DNA of 64,000 nt from Abyssogena phaseoliformis symbiont OG214 (GCF_016592595.1 NZ_AP012977.1:1116001-1180000), one strand, 5' to 3'; positions 17,624 to 27,314 are shown, counted from the stretch's first letter. Numbers and translations are program-made. The notes: generated by a model not told the origin, from the letters alone.

Positions 17624-18298
17624 ATGATTAACTCACATGCCCATTTGGGCTTTGACCATATCCACACAATCGCTGAAAATGCAGTAGCAATTGTGCCTAG
17701 CGTAGGCAAACAAAACTGGCAACAGGTGCAAATGTATCCATATTTTTCGTTGGGCATTCACCCTTGGTTGGCTGAATCGCACACTCAGCAAGATTTAGAC
17801 GCCTTGGAGTACTTGGTTAAATGTAGCAATCCTATTGCCATTAGTGAGTGCGGGTTAGATTTTGCTAAGAATATTGATAAGCATAAGCAGTTTTATATCT
17901 TTGAATGCCAATTACAATTGGCTGAAACTTACAAATTGCCAGTGATTATTCACGCAGTAAAGGCAACTGAAGAGGTGATATTGTTGTTAAAAAAATACCC
18001 AAAAGTCACTGGGGCAATTCACGGCTTTTCAGGTAGTGAAACACAGGCTAATACTTTGGTAAATATGGGGTTTTATTTGGGGTTTGGACTACAAATCTTA
18101 AATGATAAATCTTTAAGATTAAGAAAGACCGTGTAAAACTTACCACTTGAATCACTATTAATTGAAACAGATGACCACGCTAACCCGAATGACTTAATAC
18201 TGGTTGCTGAAAATATCGCCCAACTAAAACAAATATCAGTAGAAAACTTGAGTAAGCAATGCGATAATAATGCCATTTTGCTATTTGGATTGCAATAA
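17624..18298 (+). pseudogene. TatD-family hydrolase with one in-frame stop
   Basis: TatD-type metal-dependent hydrolase, related to 3'-5' DNA exonucleases. The reading frame holds 224 codons with one internal TAA at codon 171 (18134-18136). It opens MINSHAHLGFDHI with the HxH metal motif, then GIHPW, ISECGLDF, VIIHAVKA and GAIHGFSG. After the stop the same frame continues as NLPLESLLIETDDHANP, the metal-binding C-terminal motif. A single substitution, perhaps AAA to TAA, explains it. The termination would remove the last metal ligand. The 3' end overlaps tcdA by one base. Confidence 0.87.
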
Positions 18299-19035
18299 TG
18301 AATAACAGCTGCGCACGAACTGAAATATTATTAGGTCAGCAAGGATTAGCACGATTAGCAGAATCTCATGTTTTAATTATTGGTCTTGGTGGCGTTGGTG
18401 GCGCTTGTGCAGAAGCGCTTTGTAGAGCTGGCGTTGGCACATTAACTCTGATTGACTTTGACATTGTAGAAAAAACAGACCTTAATCGTCAAATTATTGC
18501 ACTTAATTCAACACTTGGACTGTCCAAAGTAGACGTGCTGGCTGATAGACTGCATGATATCAACCTTGATACTATTATCATCAAGCGTCATGAATTTATA
18601 GATAAAAACAAAGCTCAAGCCATTGCACTTGATACCAACCTGGATTTTATTGCAGATTGTATTGATGCTATTGCTTATAAAACCATACTTATTGACAGTT
18701 GTAATCAATCCAAAAAACCTATTATTTCAAGTATGGGTGCGGGCGGAAGGCTTGATCCTACTCAAGTTAAAATTTCGCGCATGGATAAAACCCAGAACTG
18801 CGCCTTAGCACGTAAAATGCGCAAGCAACTTAGACATATTCACGCTTCACTTAAATTTCCCGTGGTACATTCAACAGAAGTGCCAATTAAGGCATTGCCA
18901 CATCAAGCAGTACGCACAACTGACACCACCCCTACTGGTAGACCTAGAGCAGTGAATGGTGCAATCTCGTATATGCCCAATATTTTTGGGTTAATGATGG
19001 CAGGCTATATTATTCAAACTCTATTAAAATCATAA
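18298..19035 (+). CDS. tcdA: tRNA threonylcarbamoyladenosine dehydratase TcdA
   Basis: E1-like enzyme that cyclises t6A37 of tRNA to ct6A. The 245-residue protein has the nucleotide-binding motif IIGLGGVGGACAEALCRAG, DFDIVEKTDLNRQ, and DCIDAIAYKTILID. Family length is normal, and the E1-family catalytic architecture is preserved. It is coupled by a one-base overlap to the TatD reading frame, so the upstream nonsense mutation could lower its translation. Confidence 0.93.
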   Translation: MNNSCARTEILLGQQGLARLAESHVLIIGLGGVGGACAEALCRAGVGTLTLIDFDIVEKTDLNRQIIALNSTLGLSKVDVLADRLHDINLDTIIIKRHEFIDKNKAQAIALDTNLDFIADCIDAIAYKTILIDSCNQSKKPIISSMGAGGRLDPTQVKISRMDKTQNCALARKMRKQLRHIHASLKFPVVHSTEVPIKALPHQAVRTTDTTPTGRPRAVNGAISYMPNIFGLMMAGYIIQTLLKS

Positions 19036-19080
19036 TCTTCTAAAAAATGAGCTTTGTCTATTTCAAGAAAGAGGAAGAAA

Positions 19081-19644
19081 ATGGTTAGTACACAAACTCC
19101 AATTTGCGATTTTAACACCCTAGCAATTGACTTTAGCTTAAAAGGTGTTGATGGGAAAATGCACAATTTAAAAAGTTGTCAAGGTGAAAATGGTCTATTG
19201 CTGATGTTTATTTGTAATCATTGCCCTTATGTTAAAGCAATTATTGATCGTATCATTCGTGACACCAAAGCACTCAAAAAAATAGGGGTAAACGCCGTTG
19301 CAATCATGTCAAACAACCCAAATGAATATGAGGCTGACTCTTTTAAAAATATGCAAAAAATTGCCACAAGCATGAATTTCCCATTTCCCTACTTAATAGA
19401 TGAAACTCAGCAGTTTGCTAAAGCATATGGCGCCGTGTGTACGCCCGATTTCTTTGGCTATAATGCTGATTTAAAATTGCAATACCGTGGTCGGCTTGAC
19501 GCTTCACGCAAAGAATCTGCAGCAGTGGATATTAAACACGATTTATTTGATGCAATGAGCCAAATAGCCACAACTGGACAAGGCCCCAAGGAACAAATTC
19601 CCTCAATGGGCTGCTCAATCAAATGGCTACCTAATATTGACTAA
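19081..19644 (+). CDS. Thioredoxin-fold protein (AhpC/TSA-redoxin type)
   Basis: Redoxin-fold protein of 187 residues. The ATG at 19081 is preferred because an AAGAGGAAG Shine-Dalgarno lies just before it; a TTG at 19054 would extend it by nine residues. The CNHC pair (Cys45, Cys48) sits in FICNHCPYVKAI, the thioredoxin-like position, and GAVCTPDFFGYN and YRGRLDASR follow. This pattern marks a conserved thioredoxin-family group of uncharacterised substrate. No signal peptide is seen, so it should act in the cytoplasm. Confidence 0.85.
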   Translation: MVSTQTPICDFNTLAIDFSLKGVDGKMHNLKSCQGENGLLLMFICNHCPYVKAIIDRIIRDTKALKKIGVNAVAIMSNNPNEYEADSFKNMQKIATSMNFPFPYLIDETQQFAKAYGAVCTPDFFGYNADLKLQYRGRLDASRKESAAVDIKHDLFDAMSQIATTGQGPKEQIPSMGCSIKWLPNID

Positions 19645-20543
19645 GTATAACGCCGTGTAATATGGTTAAAAATAACGCTGGCGTTAAAAATTTATTACCC
19701 CAAACTTTATCCAAGTCAGCATTAGGCTTTAATTTGATAATTTCAAATCGTCTTGCCTTGGTTTATCAAGCTCTTCATACGCTTTGTGACAAGCACCAAC
19801 ATATCTCGATAACGCACCAAAGCCGCTTTATCGCCTAACGGACTATGACCAGGAATAATTTTTGTATACTCGTCAAACTTGGCTTAAACCCTGATTAACA
19901 TTGCTAATCATGCCTTCAACACTACCACCACTTGAAGCATCGATAAAGGGATATAAACCATTAAAGAAAATATCTCCCATGTGTACAACATTTGCAGTTT
20001 TAAAAAAGACAATGCTATCACCATCGGTATGTGAATTATCTTGGTGTATTACTTGTATTTCTTGATTGTTTAAATGAAAGGTGATACTGTCATTAAAGGT
20101 AATGATAGGCAAAGCAACCTTGGGAGAGGTAGGTATTTTTTTATTAAAAGCCTTAATAAAATTATCATGGCTCATGCGCTTGCGCACCTCGTCGTGCGCC
20201 ACAATAATAACGTCCGCCTTGCCCATGTTTTCATTGCCGCCTGTATGGTCAAATGGCAATGCATATTAATCACAAATTTAATCGGCTGGCTTGTTATTTT
20301 AGCAATAGCAGCTTGAATTTTTGTGCTCAAAGGTGTAAATTGATCATCAATCATAAACACGCCATCAGCACCAACTGATAAACCAATATTGCCGCCTTCG
20401 CCCGTTAGCATATACAAGTTGTCACTAACTTGTTGAGTTTTTATTAACACCTGTTCAAAACCATCACCTTTAGCAAGCGCTGAACTTGTTGCAAGATAAG
20501 TAAAGAAAAGTAGACTTGGTAGAGATATTTTTATAAATTTCAT
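19631..20543 (-). pseudogene. Decayed exported MBL-fold hydrolase
   Basis: Remnant of a secreted metallo-beta-lactamase-fold hydrolase. The N-terminus is a signal peptide (MKFIKISLPSLLFFTYLATS), then ADGVFMIDDQFTP. The metal motif HxHxDH is split: NMHCH is followed by a one-base loss in a T run at 20251-20253, and FDHTGGNENMGKA continues in another frame. A second indel near 19875 moves the frame to EYTKIIPGHSPLGDKAALVRY, and a third leads to the C-terminal KPNADLDKVWGNKF. Three frameshifts are needed to rebuild it. The end overlaps the thioredoxin-fold gene on the other strand. Confidence 0.87.
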
Positions 20544-20610
20544 GTGTATTATCCTAAAAACGAATGAGACTTATGATTTTCTCACAAATTTTCTTTATCA
20601 CCTGTAATAT

Positions 20611-20829
20611 TTATAAAAAACGCCGTAAATAAGGAACAGTACTTAAGCACAATCCAACAATAATTAAATACAAAAATTGGTCAACAAAATAACCATAAAA
20701 AATAAGCTCTAATCCACAAGTAATGGTTAAAAAATCGTCTTCACGCTTACCTTTTCGATAATACACGATGCCTAACGTAGAAAAAACTAACGTAACTACA
20801 ATGCTTTTTACATCAAACAATTCACTCAA
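20611..20829 (-). CDS. Small membrane protein of unknown function
   Basis: I do not recognise this 72-residue protein. It has a hydrophobic N-terminal segment (about residues 9-24), a charged YYRKGKREDD loop, and a second hydrophobic stretch from about 34 to 66, ending LRRFL. Two or three membrane passes are likely. It lies between two decayed genes and could itself be a remnant, though its frame is open and starts with ATG. Confidence 0.55.
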   Translation of the reverse strand: MSELFDVKSIVVTLVFSTLGIVYYRKGKREDDFLTITCGLELIFYGYFVDQFLYLIIVGLCLSTVPYLRRFL

Positions 20830-20894
20830 ATGTGGGTTATTAGCATACTGCTCGCTTAGTTGTTGTAATTATGAAATATCCGTATTTATGCCTT

Positions 20895-21484
20895 TTAAAC
20901 AAATTTTGTCAAAATAACGATTCTCTACCCTTCTATTTTGCCTTCAATATGCTCAGAATTATCAGTTACTAATGATATATTACGTACTGCCGTACCGCGC
21001 GCGCCGTTTAGCAGTAAAGTTTGCGCCTTTAACTGTGTAAGGTCTTTGAGTTAGGATAACCGTATCACCAGAGTCTAACTGAGTGCTATAACTGTCTTTG
21101 TGTTTTAATGTTTATTCGTCACTAGTGCGCTCATCCATTGCCTGCCGCCCAAATTAATGTTTCATCATCCAAATAAAGCATATCAAGCAAGTCCTGTGGC
21201 CAGCCTTCACTACTTAACTTGGTTAATATACGCCAAGCCACTACTTGTACCGCTGCTATTGGCGACCACATAGAATCGTTCAAGCAATGCCAATGGTTAA
21301 TATTTCCCTGCTTAGGATCATCAATAAAATTATGGCAAATGTTGCAAATTAAAATAGATTGATTGTCGCTATTATCTAAGGGCATCACTGCAAATACTGA
21401 CAAATCATGCTCATTGCCACGCAACTCGCACTTAGACTGGCTACGGCTTAATAATATTTGTTCAGTATCCATAAAATTGCCCAT
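20895..21484 (-). pseudogene. Decayed PhnA-domain protein
   Basis: Long-form PhnA/YjdM-type protein of unknown function. The intact first part (21131-21484) has SRSQSKCELRG, SILICNICHNFID, HWHCLNDSMWSPIAAVQVVAW and LDMLYLDDETLIWA, a zinc-binding region. After a stop at 21131, shifted frames give LDSGDTVILTQR, VKGANFTAKR and then GTAVRNISLV, the diagnostic PhnA C-terminal fold, then GKIEG, TAG, RIVILTKFV and a final stop at 20895. At least one in-frame stop and two frameshifts are present. The original role in relatives is not understood despite the phosphonate name. Confidence 0.87.
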
Positions 21485-21599
21485 TTATATTGAAAATGAA
21501 TCATATTTTAACTGATAAATATAATAAAAAACTAATATAGTTCGCTAAAGCGTCACCTAAATAGGTATAATTTTGGTCTTCATTTATCCCACAAATCAC

Positions 21600-23399
21600 A
21601 TGTCTGAAAATAAATCTGGCCATAAGTCGCCATCTAAATTTGAATGTTTAGGATTGTCTAATACCATTTTGAAAGTATTGGATTCTATTGGCTACGAAAC
21701 CCCTTCTCCCATTCAAGAGCAATGCATCACTCACTTACTAAATGGCGAAGACATTATCGGTCAAGCACAAACAGGTACAGGAAAAACAGCTGCTTTTGCC
21801 TTGCCATTACTAGACAAGATTGATCTTAATCTTAACGCACCACAATTATTAATCTTAACGCCCACCCGTGAACTTGCCATTCAAGTATCAGAAGCGGTAC
21901 AAACCTATGCACGAGGCATGAAAGGTTTTCATGTGTTGCCTATTTATGGTGGGCAATCTTATGACATCCAACTAAGACCACTTAAACGTGGTGTGCACGC
22001 TATTGTTGGTACGCCTGGTCGGGTGATGGACCATATTAAAAAAGGCACTCTAAAACTAGACAACCTAAAATTCTTCGTACTAGATGAAGCTGATGAGATG
22101 CTTAAAATGGGTTTTATTGATGACATTAAATGGGTCATGCAACGCATTCCTGAACAACGACAAATTGCTCTTTTTTCTGCCACCATGCCAAGCGTTATCA
22201 AAAAAGTAGCTGAACAATTTTTAAACCAACCAAAAATTGTTAAGATAAAAACTAAGACAGAAACAGCAACCACCATTACCCAAAAATACTGCATGGTTGG
22301 TGGCTTATCACAAAAATTAGAAGCCTTAACTCGTATTCTTGAAGTCACTACCTTTGATGCGATGATTATTTTCGTTAGAACCAAAACACTCACGACAGAA
22401 TTGGCAGAGAAATTATCTGCCCGTGGCTTTTCAGCAGAAGCCATTAACGGCGATATTCAACAAAACCAACGAGAGCGTATTATCACTAACTACAAAAAAG
22501 GCAAAATTGACATCCTTATTGCCACTGATGTTGCCGCCCGTGGTTTAGATGTAGAACGCATCTCGCACGTGGTTAATTACGACATTCCTCAAGATGCTGA
22601 ATCTTACGTACACCGCATTGGCAGAACAGGACGCGCAGGCCGAAAAGGTGATGCAATTTTATTCGTATCAAACCGAGAAAGACGCATGCTTAATACCATT
22701 GAGCGCGTTACTCGCCAAAAAATCACGCCCATTGAGCTGCCTAGTGCAAAGATTATTAACGCCAAACGCATTGAAACATTCAAACAAAACATAGCACAAA
22801 CCATCAACAATCAAAACTTAGACATATTTGAAAAATTAGTCAGTGAATTTCAGCAAGAAAACCCAGAAATTGAAACCTCAAAAATCTCTGCCGCCTTAGC
22901 ATTTATTGCGCAAGGTAATGAACCGTTGCTGTTATCAGAAAAAAAGCTAAACTTTGGTAGCAATCAAACACCAAAAGAAGAAAAAATAATCCCTGCCAAG
23001 GCCGACCCACTAAAAGACTTTCCTAAAATTCCAATGTGTCGCTATAAGCTTGAAGTGGGCAATAATAATAATGTCAAGCCAGGTAATATTTTAGGTGCTA
23101 TTGCCAATGAAGCTGACATGGACAGTGAATATATTGGCTCAATTCAAATTTTTGATCATTTCTCAACCATTGACTTACCAGATGAGCTGCCAAACGAGGT
23201 ATTTGAGGTTTTAAAAAAGACCGTGGTTTGTGGCAAGCGCTTAAACATTGTCGAACTCACTGAAAAAAACAACAAGGCCACTATTGGAGCACGGATGGGA
23301 AGGCGTAATTTTGGTCGTGGAAAATTCTCCAAGGGTAAAGGCAACAATCGACGTAACAATAAAGACTATCACGGCAGAAAACCAAAATTTTCACGCTAA
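21600..23399 (+). CDS. deaD: ATP-dependent DEAD-box RNA helicase DeaD (CsdA type)
   Basis: RNA helicase acting in ribosome assembly and mRNA turnover, often cold-induced. From the ATG at 21600 it has 599 residues; an earlier start at 21573 adds nothing conserved. Motifs are QAQTGTGKTAAF (about 55-66), PTRELAIQV, DEADEMLKMG, FSATMP, and HRIGRTGRAGRKG. A DbpA-like RNA-binding domain follows (about 465-545) with ANEADMDSEYIGSIQIFDHFS, then an Arg/Gly/Lys-rich tail. A second DEAD-box gene, dbpA, is at 57 kb. Confidence 0.96.
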   Translation: MSENKSGHKSPSKFECLGLSNTILKVLDSIGYETPSPIQEQCITHLLNGEDIIGQAQTGTGKTAAFALPLLDKIDLNLNAPQLLILTPTRELAIQVSEAVQTYARGMKGFHVLPIYGGQSYDIQLRPLKRGVHAIVGTPGRVMDHIKKGTLKLDNLKFFVLDEADEMLKMGFIDDIKWVMQRIPEQRQIALFSATMPSVIKKVAEQFLNQPKIVKIKTKTETATTITQKYCMVGGLSQKLEALTRILEVTTFDAMIIFVRTKTLTTELAEKLSARGFSAEAINGDIQQNQRERIITNYKKGKIDILIATDVAARGLDVERISHVVNYDIPQDAESYVHRIGRTGRAGRKGDAILFVSNRERRMLNTIERVTRQKITPIELPSAKIINAKRIETFKQNIAQTINNQNLDIFEKLVSEFQQENPEIETSKISAALAFIAQGNEPLLLSEKKLNFGSNQTPKEEKIIPAKADPLKDFPKIPMCRYKLEVGNNNNVKPGNILGAIANEADMDSEYIGSIQIFDHFSTIDLPDELPNEVFEVLKKTVVCGKRLNIVELTEKNNKATIGARMGRRNFGRGKFSKGKGNNRRNNKDYHGRKPKFSR

Positions 23400-23410
23400 G
23401 ATAAAACATA

Positions 23411-25144
23411 ATGAAGTTCTCGCGTTTTTTCCCTTTTTTAGTCTGGTTTAAATTTGTCAATAAAGCTTCCCTTAAAGCGGATTTAATCGCAGGATTAACT
23501 GGCGCTGTTATTGTCCTACCCCAAGGTGTGGCATTTGCCACTATCGCAGGATTACCCCCTGAATATGGGTTATACACTGCAATGGTTACCCCAATCATTG
23601 CTGCACTGTTCGGCTCATCATTACATTTAGTTTCAGGACCAACCACAGCCATTTCTATCGTGGTTTTTTCCTCCATTAGTCATCACGCCGAGCCAGGCAG
23701 TGCTGAATTTGTATCATTAGCACTCACACTCACTTTTCTCGCTGGTGTTTATCAACTGGCATTTGGCTTGGCACGCCTGGGCGCAATGGTTAATTTTGTT
23801 TCACACACGGTCATTATTGGTTTTACGGCAGGTGCGGCTATTTTAATTGCCAGTAGTCAGTTAAAGCACATTACAGGCATCTTTGTACCCAAGGGCGAAT
23901 CTTTTATTCATACTTTAATAGATCTCTATCAAGGTGCTGGAGATGCTAATATTTATCTCATTATTATTGCCTTAGCAACCCTCATCACAACTGTTTTAAC
24001 CAAAAAGTTCTTTCCAAAATTGCCTAATTTACTATTAGGTATGGTTGTTGGTAGTGTGCTTGCCTTATATTTCAAAGACTTCACCACGCAAATTAAGCTA
24101 GTAGGCGAAATCCCTGCGCACTTACCGCCTTTATCCATGCCAAATTTTTCATTCTCTACGATTAAAACCCTCGCTCCTGAAGCATTCGCTGTTGCCTTAC
24201 TTGGTTTAATCGAAGCAGTTTCAATCAGTCGTGCTGTAGCAACAAAGTCCAATCAACGCATTAACCCTAGCCAAGAGTTTATTGGCCAAGGCATGTCAAA
24301 TATATTTGGTAGCTTTATTTCTAGCTATGCGGGTTCTGGTTCATTTACACGTTCAGGGCTCAACTTTGCATCAGGCGCAAAAACACCTTTGTCCGCTATT
24401 TTTTCTGCTGTTATATTAATGGTCATTGTGCTACTGATTGCACCACTCACCGCTTATTTACCCATTGCTGCCATGGCAGGTGTTATCCTTGTAGTTGCCT
24501 ATAATTTAATTGATTTTCACCACATTCGTGAAACCTTAAGTTTTAGTGTGGAAGAATCTGCCATCCTAATAACCACTTTTTTAGCAACCCTCTTTCTTGA
24601 GCTAGAATTTGCTATTTACTTGGGTGTTTTACTCTCATTGGTTTTATTCCTTAACAAAACTTCTACACCTGCCATTCCTACTTTATCCCTAGACAATGCC
24701 CAAACCAATGGTAAAAAGAAGTTTATCAATATCAATAAAAAACCTATCAAACAATGCCCTCAACTCAAAATTATTCGTATTGACATGTCTATTTATTTTG
24801 GCTCGGTTAATCACATTCAAAAACGCATTGCTGCTATCGTAGAAAACGAACGCATTAATCATATTTTAATTGTTGCTAGTGGTATTAATTTTATTGACCT
24901 AGCAGGCACAGAAGCACTCATTTCAGAAAACAATCGCCTAGTAAAAAACAATGGTGGCTTATATTTTGTCGGACTTAAAGCCTCCGTTTATGAATTTGCC
25001 GCTAAGTCGCACTTCATCCAACAAATTGGCAGATCGCACTTTTTCGACTCAAAATCACAAGCTATTAATCATATTCATAAAAAACTAGAACAAAAAACCT
25101 GTGCAACTTGTCAAGCACTTATTTTTAATGAATGTCAACCTTAA
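23411..25144 (+). CDS. SulP-family anion transporter with STAS domain
   Basis: Inner-membrane transporter of the SulP/SLC26 family, which moves sulfate, bicarbonate or other anions. The 577-residue protein starts with an N-terminal amphipathic region, then LTGAVIVLPQGVAFATIAGLPPEYGLYTAM (shown in part), and about 10-12 membrane segments to residue 420. The STAS domain (about 445-555) has LKIIRIDMSIYFGSVNHI and IDLAGTEAL. A Cys-containing end (CATCQALIF) is unusual. Sulfate or bicarbonate uptake would fit a sulfur-oxidising autotroph, but the substrate is not readable. Confidence 0.92.
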   Translation: MKFSRFFPFLVWFKFVNKASLKADLIAGLTGAVIVLPQGVAFATIAGLPPEYGLYTAMVTPIIAALFGSSLHLVSGPTTAISIVVFSSISHHAEPGSAEFVSLALTLTFLAGVYQLAFGLARLGAMVNFVSHTVIIGFTAGAAILIASSQLKHITGIFVPKGESFIHTLIDLYQGAGDANIYLIIIALATLITTVLTKKFFPKLPNLLLGMVVGSVLALYFKDFTTQIKLVGEIPAHLPPLSMPNFSFSTIKTLAPEAFAVALLGLIEAVSISRAVATKSNQRINPSQEFIGQGMSNIFGSFISSYAGSGSFTRSGLNFASGAKTPLSAIFSAVILMVIVLLIAPLTAYLPIAAMAGVILVVAYNLIDFHHIRETLSFSVEESAILITTFLATLFLELEFAIYLGVLLSLVLFLNKTSTPAIPTLSLDNAQTNGKKKFININKKPIKQCPQLKIIRIDMSIYFGSVNHIQKRIAAIVENERINHILIVASGINFIDLAGTEALISENNRLVKNNGGLYFVGLKASVYEFAAKSHFIQQIGRSHFFDSKSQAINHIHKKLEQKTCATCQALIFNECQP

Positions 25145-25291
25145 TGACAAAAAAGTGTGCTAAAATCAGTGTTGCTGGTAAAGAATACAGCTGCTATTTA
25201 TATCTATGTTGTTGATTGATGCATTGTCGGTTTTCGTACTCTATAAAAGGTGGTCTATTTTTTCGGTAATTTTTAACTTATGGGAGACACA

Positions 25292-25495
25292 ATGTCTACA
25301 ACAGGAAAAGTCAAATGGTTTGACGCAAAAAAAGGGTTTGGTTTTATTGAGCAAGAAAGTGGCAATGATGTATTTGTTCATTTTCGCGCTATTCAAGGCG
25401 ATGGCTACAAGTCATTAGAAGAAGGTCAAGAAGTAGAGTTTGACCTAGAAGATGGTGAGAAAGGTCCGCAAGCTGCGAACGTTTACCCAAAATAA
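25292..25495 (+). CDS. Cold shock protein (CspA family)
   Basis: Single-stranded nucleic-acid binding protein, 67 residues. The ATG at 25292 follows a GGGAG Shine-Dalgarno; a start four codons earlier is less likely. RNP motifs KGFGFI and VFVHF are intact, as is the start [14 protein letters not shown]. The upstream 5' leader of about 145 bases is long, as in cold-shock genes, but I see no certain regulatory structure in it. The gene is followed by a terminator. Confidence 0.96.
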   Translation: MSTTGKVKWFDAKKGFGFIEQESGNDVFVHFRAIQGDGYKSLEEGQEVEFDLEDGEKGPQAANVYPK

Positions 25496-25503
25496 TTCGC
25501 TAA

Positions 25504-25740
25504 TTATTTAAATAAAAAACCCAGTTTAATCGCTGGGCTTTTTATTGTGTGTAATAATATGCACAAAAATAATCCCACAACATGTAAAAACACGACTAAG
25601 TTTTTTGATTCATTTAAATTGTTAAATATTTGTATTTGCGGCCCTTCTACAACAGTCTTGTAGTCATTTTCAGTTTTGACTTGGTTTGTACTACAAGAAA
25701 TTAAAAGAATAAATATGGCTGATAGGGGAATTGTTTTTAT
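25504..25740 (-). pseudogene. Lipoprotein-like frame that has lost its start codon
   Basis: A minus-strand frame of 79 codons with no internal stop begins IKTIPLSAIFILLISCSTNQ, a basic-hydrophobic signal with a lipobox (LISC) and Cys16. An AAGGACA Shine-Dalgarno lies 4-5 bases before the first codon, which is ATA where ATG is expected. The rest is charged, then hydrophobic. The frame runs into the terminator of the cold shock gene. I do not recognise the family. Start-codon loss or AUA initiation are the options; confidence is modest. Confidence 0.4.
25515..25544 (+). terminator. Terminator after the cold shock gene
   Basis: AAAAACCCAG and CTGGGCTTTTT form a stem with a loop of about 9 bases and one bulged base, ending in five T. 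It lies 20 bases after the stop. Confidence 0.75.
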
Positions 25741-25809
25741 TCTTGTCCTTTTATTAAGTTAAAAAATCACTGTTTCCAAACATTTCTCATGCCATAGCCA
25801 ATTTCATAT

Positions 25810-26413
25810 CTAATAAGTGTGGTCATGAATATATTCGCCTGAACAGTTTTTATACCGCCACTTAAATTCTATGGAATATAAATTTTTCTTAGAATCTAAT
25901 TCTATTTTTGTAATTTCAATAACGGTGTTTCTGCATTTTCTTTGCTTACCAATCTGCCATGTTTGTAATATCTCTTACCATGGCGACTATCATATACTCG
26001 ATCTATGCCTTTTTTCATTACAAGAAAAATATTGTTGTTTAAAGCGATTTGTTTTTTCTCTAACCCAAATATTAAATTCTTTTCCTGTATTTGGATACGT
26101 CCATTTTTTTGATCCTTTGATTGTTGTACCACTTGCGCCATTAACATCAAAATATGAATCTGCTTGATGCATACAATCAGCATCTTTATTACCATCCCAA
26201 TTCATACCAGTCCATAATTGATAAGGAATGAATATAGTTTGATCAGAACAGTTATAAAGATTACTAATATGCCAAGGGTCGTTTGATGGTTTTAACTCAC
26301 TAATACAAGCTGTATTATGAAGTGATTTAACACCTTCTTGCCTTGTGTAAGAAAGTGTTTCGCAACCCAGTAAGAAAAATAATTAAGACAAATGTGAGTA
26401 GTGTTTTTTGCAT
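25810..26413 (-). pseudogene. Decayed lipoprotein of unknown family
   Basis: Starts MQKTLLTFVLIIFLTG, a signal peptide. One extra G in the GGG near 26365 breaks the frame exactly at the lipobox; removing it gives LTGCETLSYTRQEG. The following frame is open through LWTGMNWDGNKDADCMHQAD and SKKWTYPNTGKEFNIW, then another shift leads to RVYDSRHGKRYYKHGRLV, and a third to IEFKWRYKNCSGEYIHDH. The family is not recognised. The start lies 8 bases after the stop of the gene upstream, so the two formed an operon. Confidence 0.65.
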
Positions 26414-26420
26414 TTTTATC

Positions 26421-27024
26421 TTATTGATTATTTTGATAATTATTCCAACCATCTTTAATATGCTCTATTCCACCTTTGGTGGTATCCCACATCTTATGAG
26501 AACCCTTCACCAATTTTATTGCCTATGCGTTGAACTGTATCCTTGCCTGTTTGTTACCGCCAGTTTCAAAATCTATCTTTGAAAGTAATATCATAGTAAC
26601 TTCTCTCAATGCAACGACTAGGTTCATCAGCCCCTGTAAAGCAAGAACAAGGCAAATACTCATCAATATTAATATCAACATATCTATATTTCCAGTTTTC
26701 ATCTTTTTCGGGGATTAAAACAGGAATATATTTCGGTTCGATTGATGGATTAATAAAGGCAGAAATATAATATCTTTCACCAGTATTAGGCCATTGAGAA
26801 TCAACGGATGATTCTAAAGAACCTTTGGCCATATACAGGTCAGATAATTTAATATCTTGAATATTAAATTTCAAATATCTTTGCCCTTTGATTCTTTTTG
26901 AACTGCTTTTACTTTCAAAAGCAATAGAGAAAATTGAAGAGCTTTTGTTTAGAGTGATTACAGTTTTTTTACAGATGCACTTACTGATACAAGCTAAAGT
27001 TAAAAATAATATGGTTGTTTTCAT
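26421..27024 (-). pseudogene. Exported protein of unknown function, C-terminus decayed
   Basis: The open part (26566-27024, 152 residues) starts MKTTILFLTLACISKCICKK, a hydrophobic signal with possible lipobox Cys, then YLKFNIQDIKLSDLYMAKGS and a Cys-rich end (LPCSCFTGADEPSRC). After its stop, alternate frames continue as DFETGGNKQ, TVQRIGNKIG and HKMWDTTKGGIEHIKDGW, ending at 26421. At least two small indels separate them, so I read it as one truncated gene. The product as it stands could still be exported. The family is not recognised. Confidence 0.6.
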
Positions 27025-27030
27025 AAATTT

Positions 27031-27270
27031 TTAAGTATTCTTTAAATCAATTTTTTTACTAAGCAGCTTTGGCAGTACCATCAATCCTATTAATCCACCA
27101 ATAATTGCACCAACAATACTTTTAGCAAAAGTGTCGCTCTTTACAAGCATTTCAATCCCTCTATCACTCCAAGATTTTCCTTGCTGAATAAACTCAAGAA
27201 CGACATCAAAATAAATTTGCTCAAAGCCAATCAAAACAAATGTTCTGACAATAATGATACCAATCGCCAC
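27031..27270 (-). CDS. Small membrane protein of unknown function
   Basis: The 79-residue form starts with GTG at 27270 and has two hydrophobic segments (about residues 1-20 and 50-68). The frame is open further upstream through WKNRILILILILILG, which would complete the first membrane segment, but no ATG is present there, so the start is uncertain. The upstream part lies in four copies of the hexamer AAAATT. It sits between the DUF1566 remnant and the next exported-protein gene, with 6 bases to the latter. Confidence 0.45.
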   Translation of the reverse strand: MAIGIIIVRTFVLIGFEQIYFDVVLEFIQQGKSWSDRGIEMLVKSDTFAKSIVGAIIGGLIGLMVLPKLLSKKIDLKNT

Positions 27271-27274
27271 GCCT

Positions 27275-27298
27275 AAAATTAAAATTAAAATTAAAATT
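27275..27298. repeat. Hexanucleotide tandem repeat (AAAATT)4
   Basis: Four perfect copies of AAAATT (plus strand). On the minus strand they encode alternating Ile-Leu at the start of a membrane protein, so copy-number changes would lengthen or shorten the membrane segment without shifting the frame. Confidence 0.8.
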
Positions 27299-27314
27299 CT
27301 ATTTTTCCAAAAAT

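Noticed and set aside
21959-22444. Long minus-strand open frame inside deaD
   Set aside because: It lies wholly antisense to conserved helicase motifs and shows no family features of its own.
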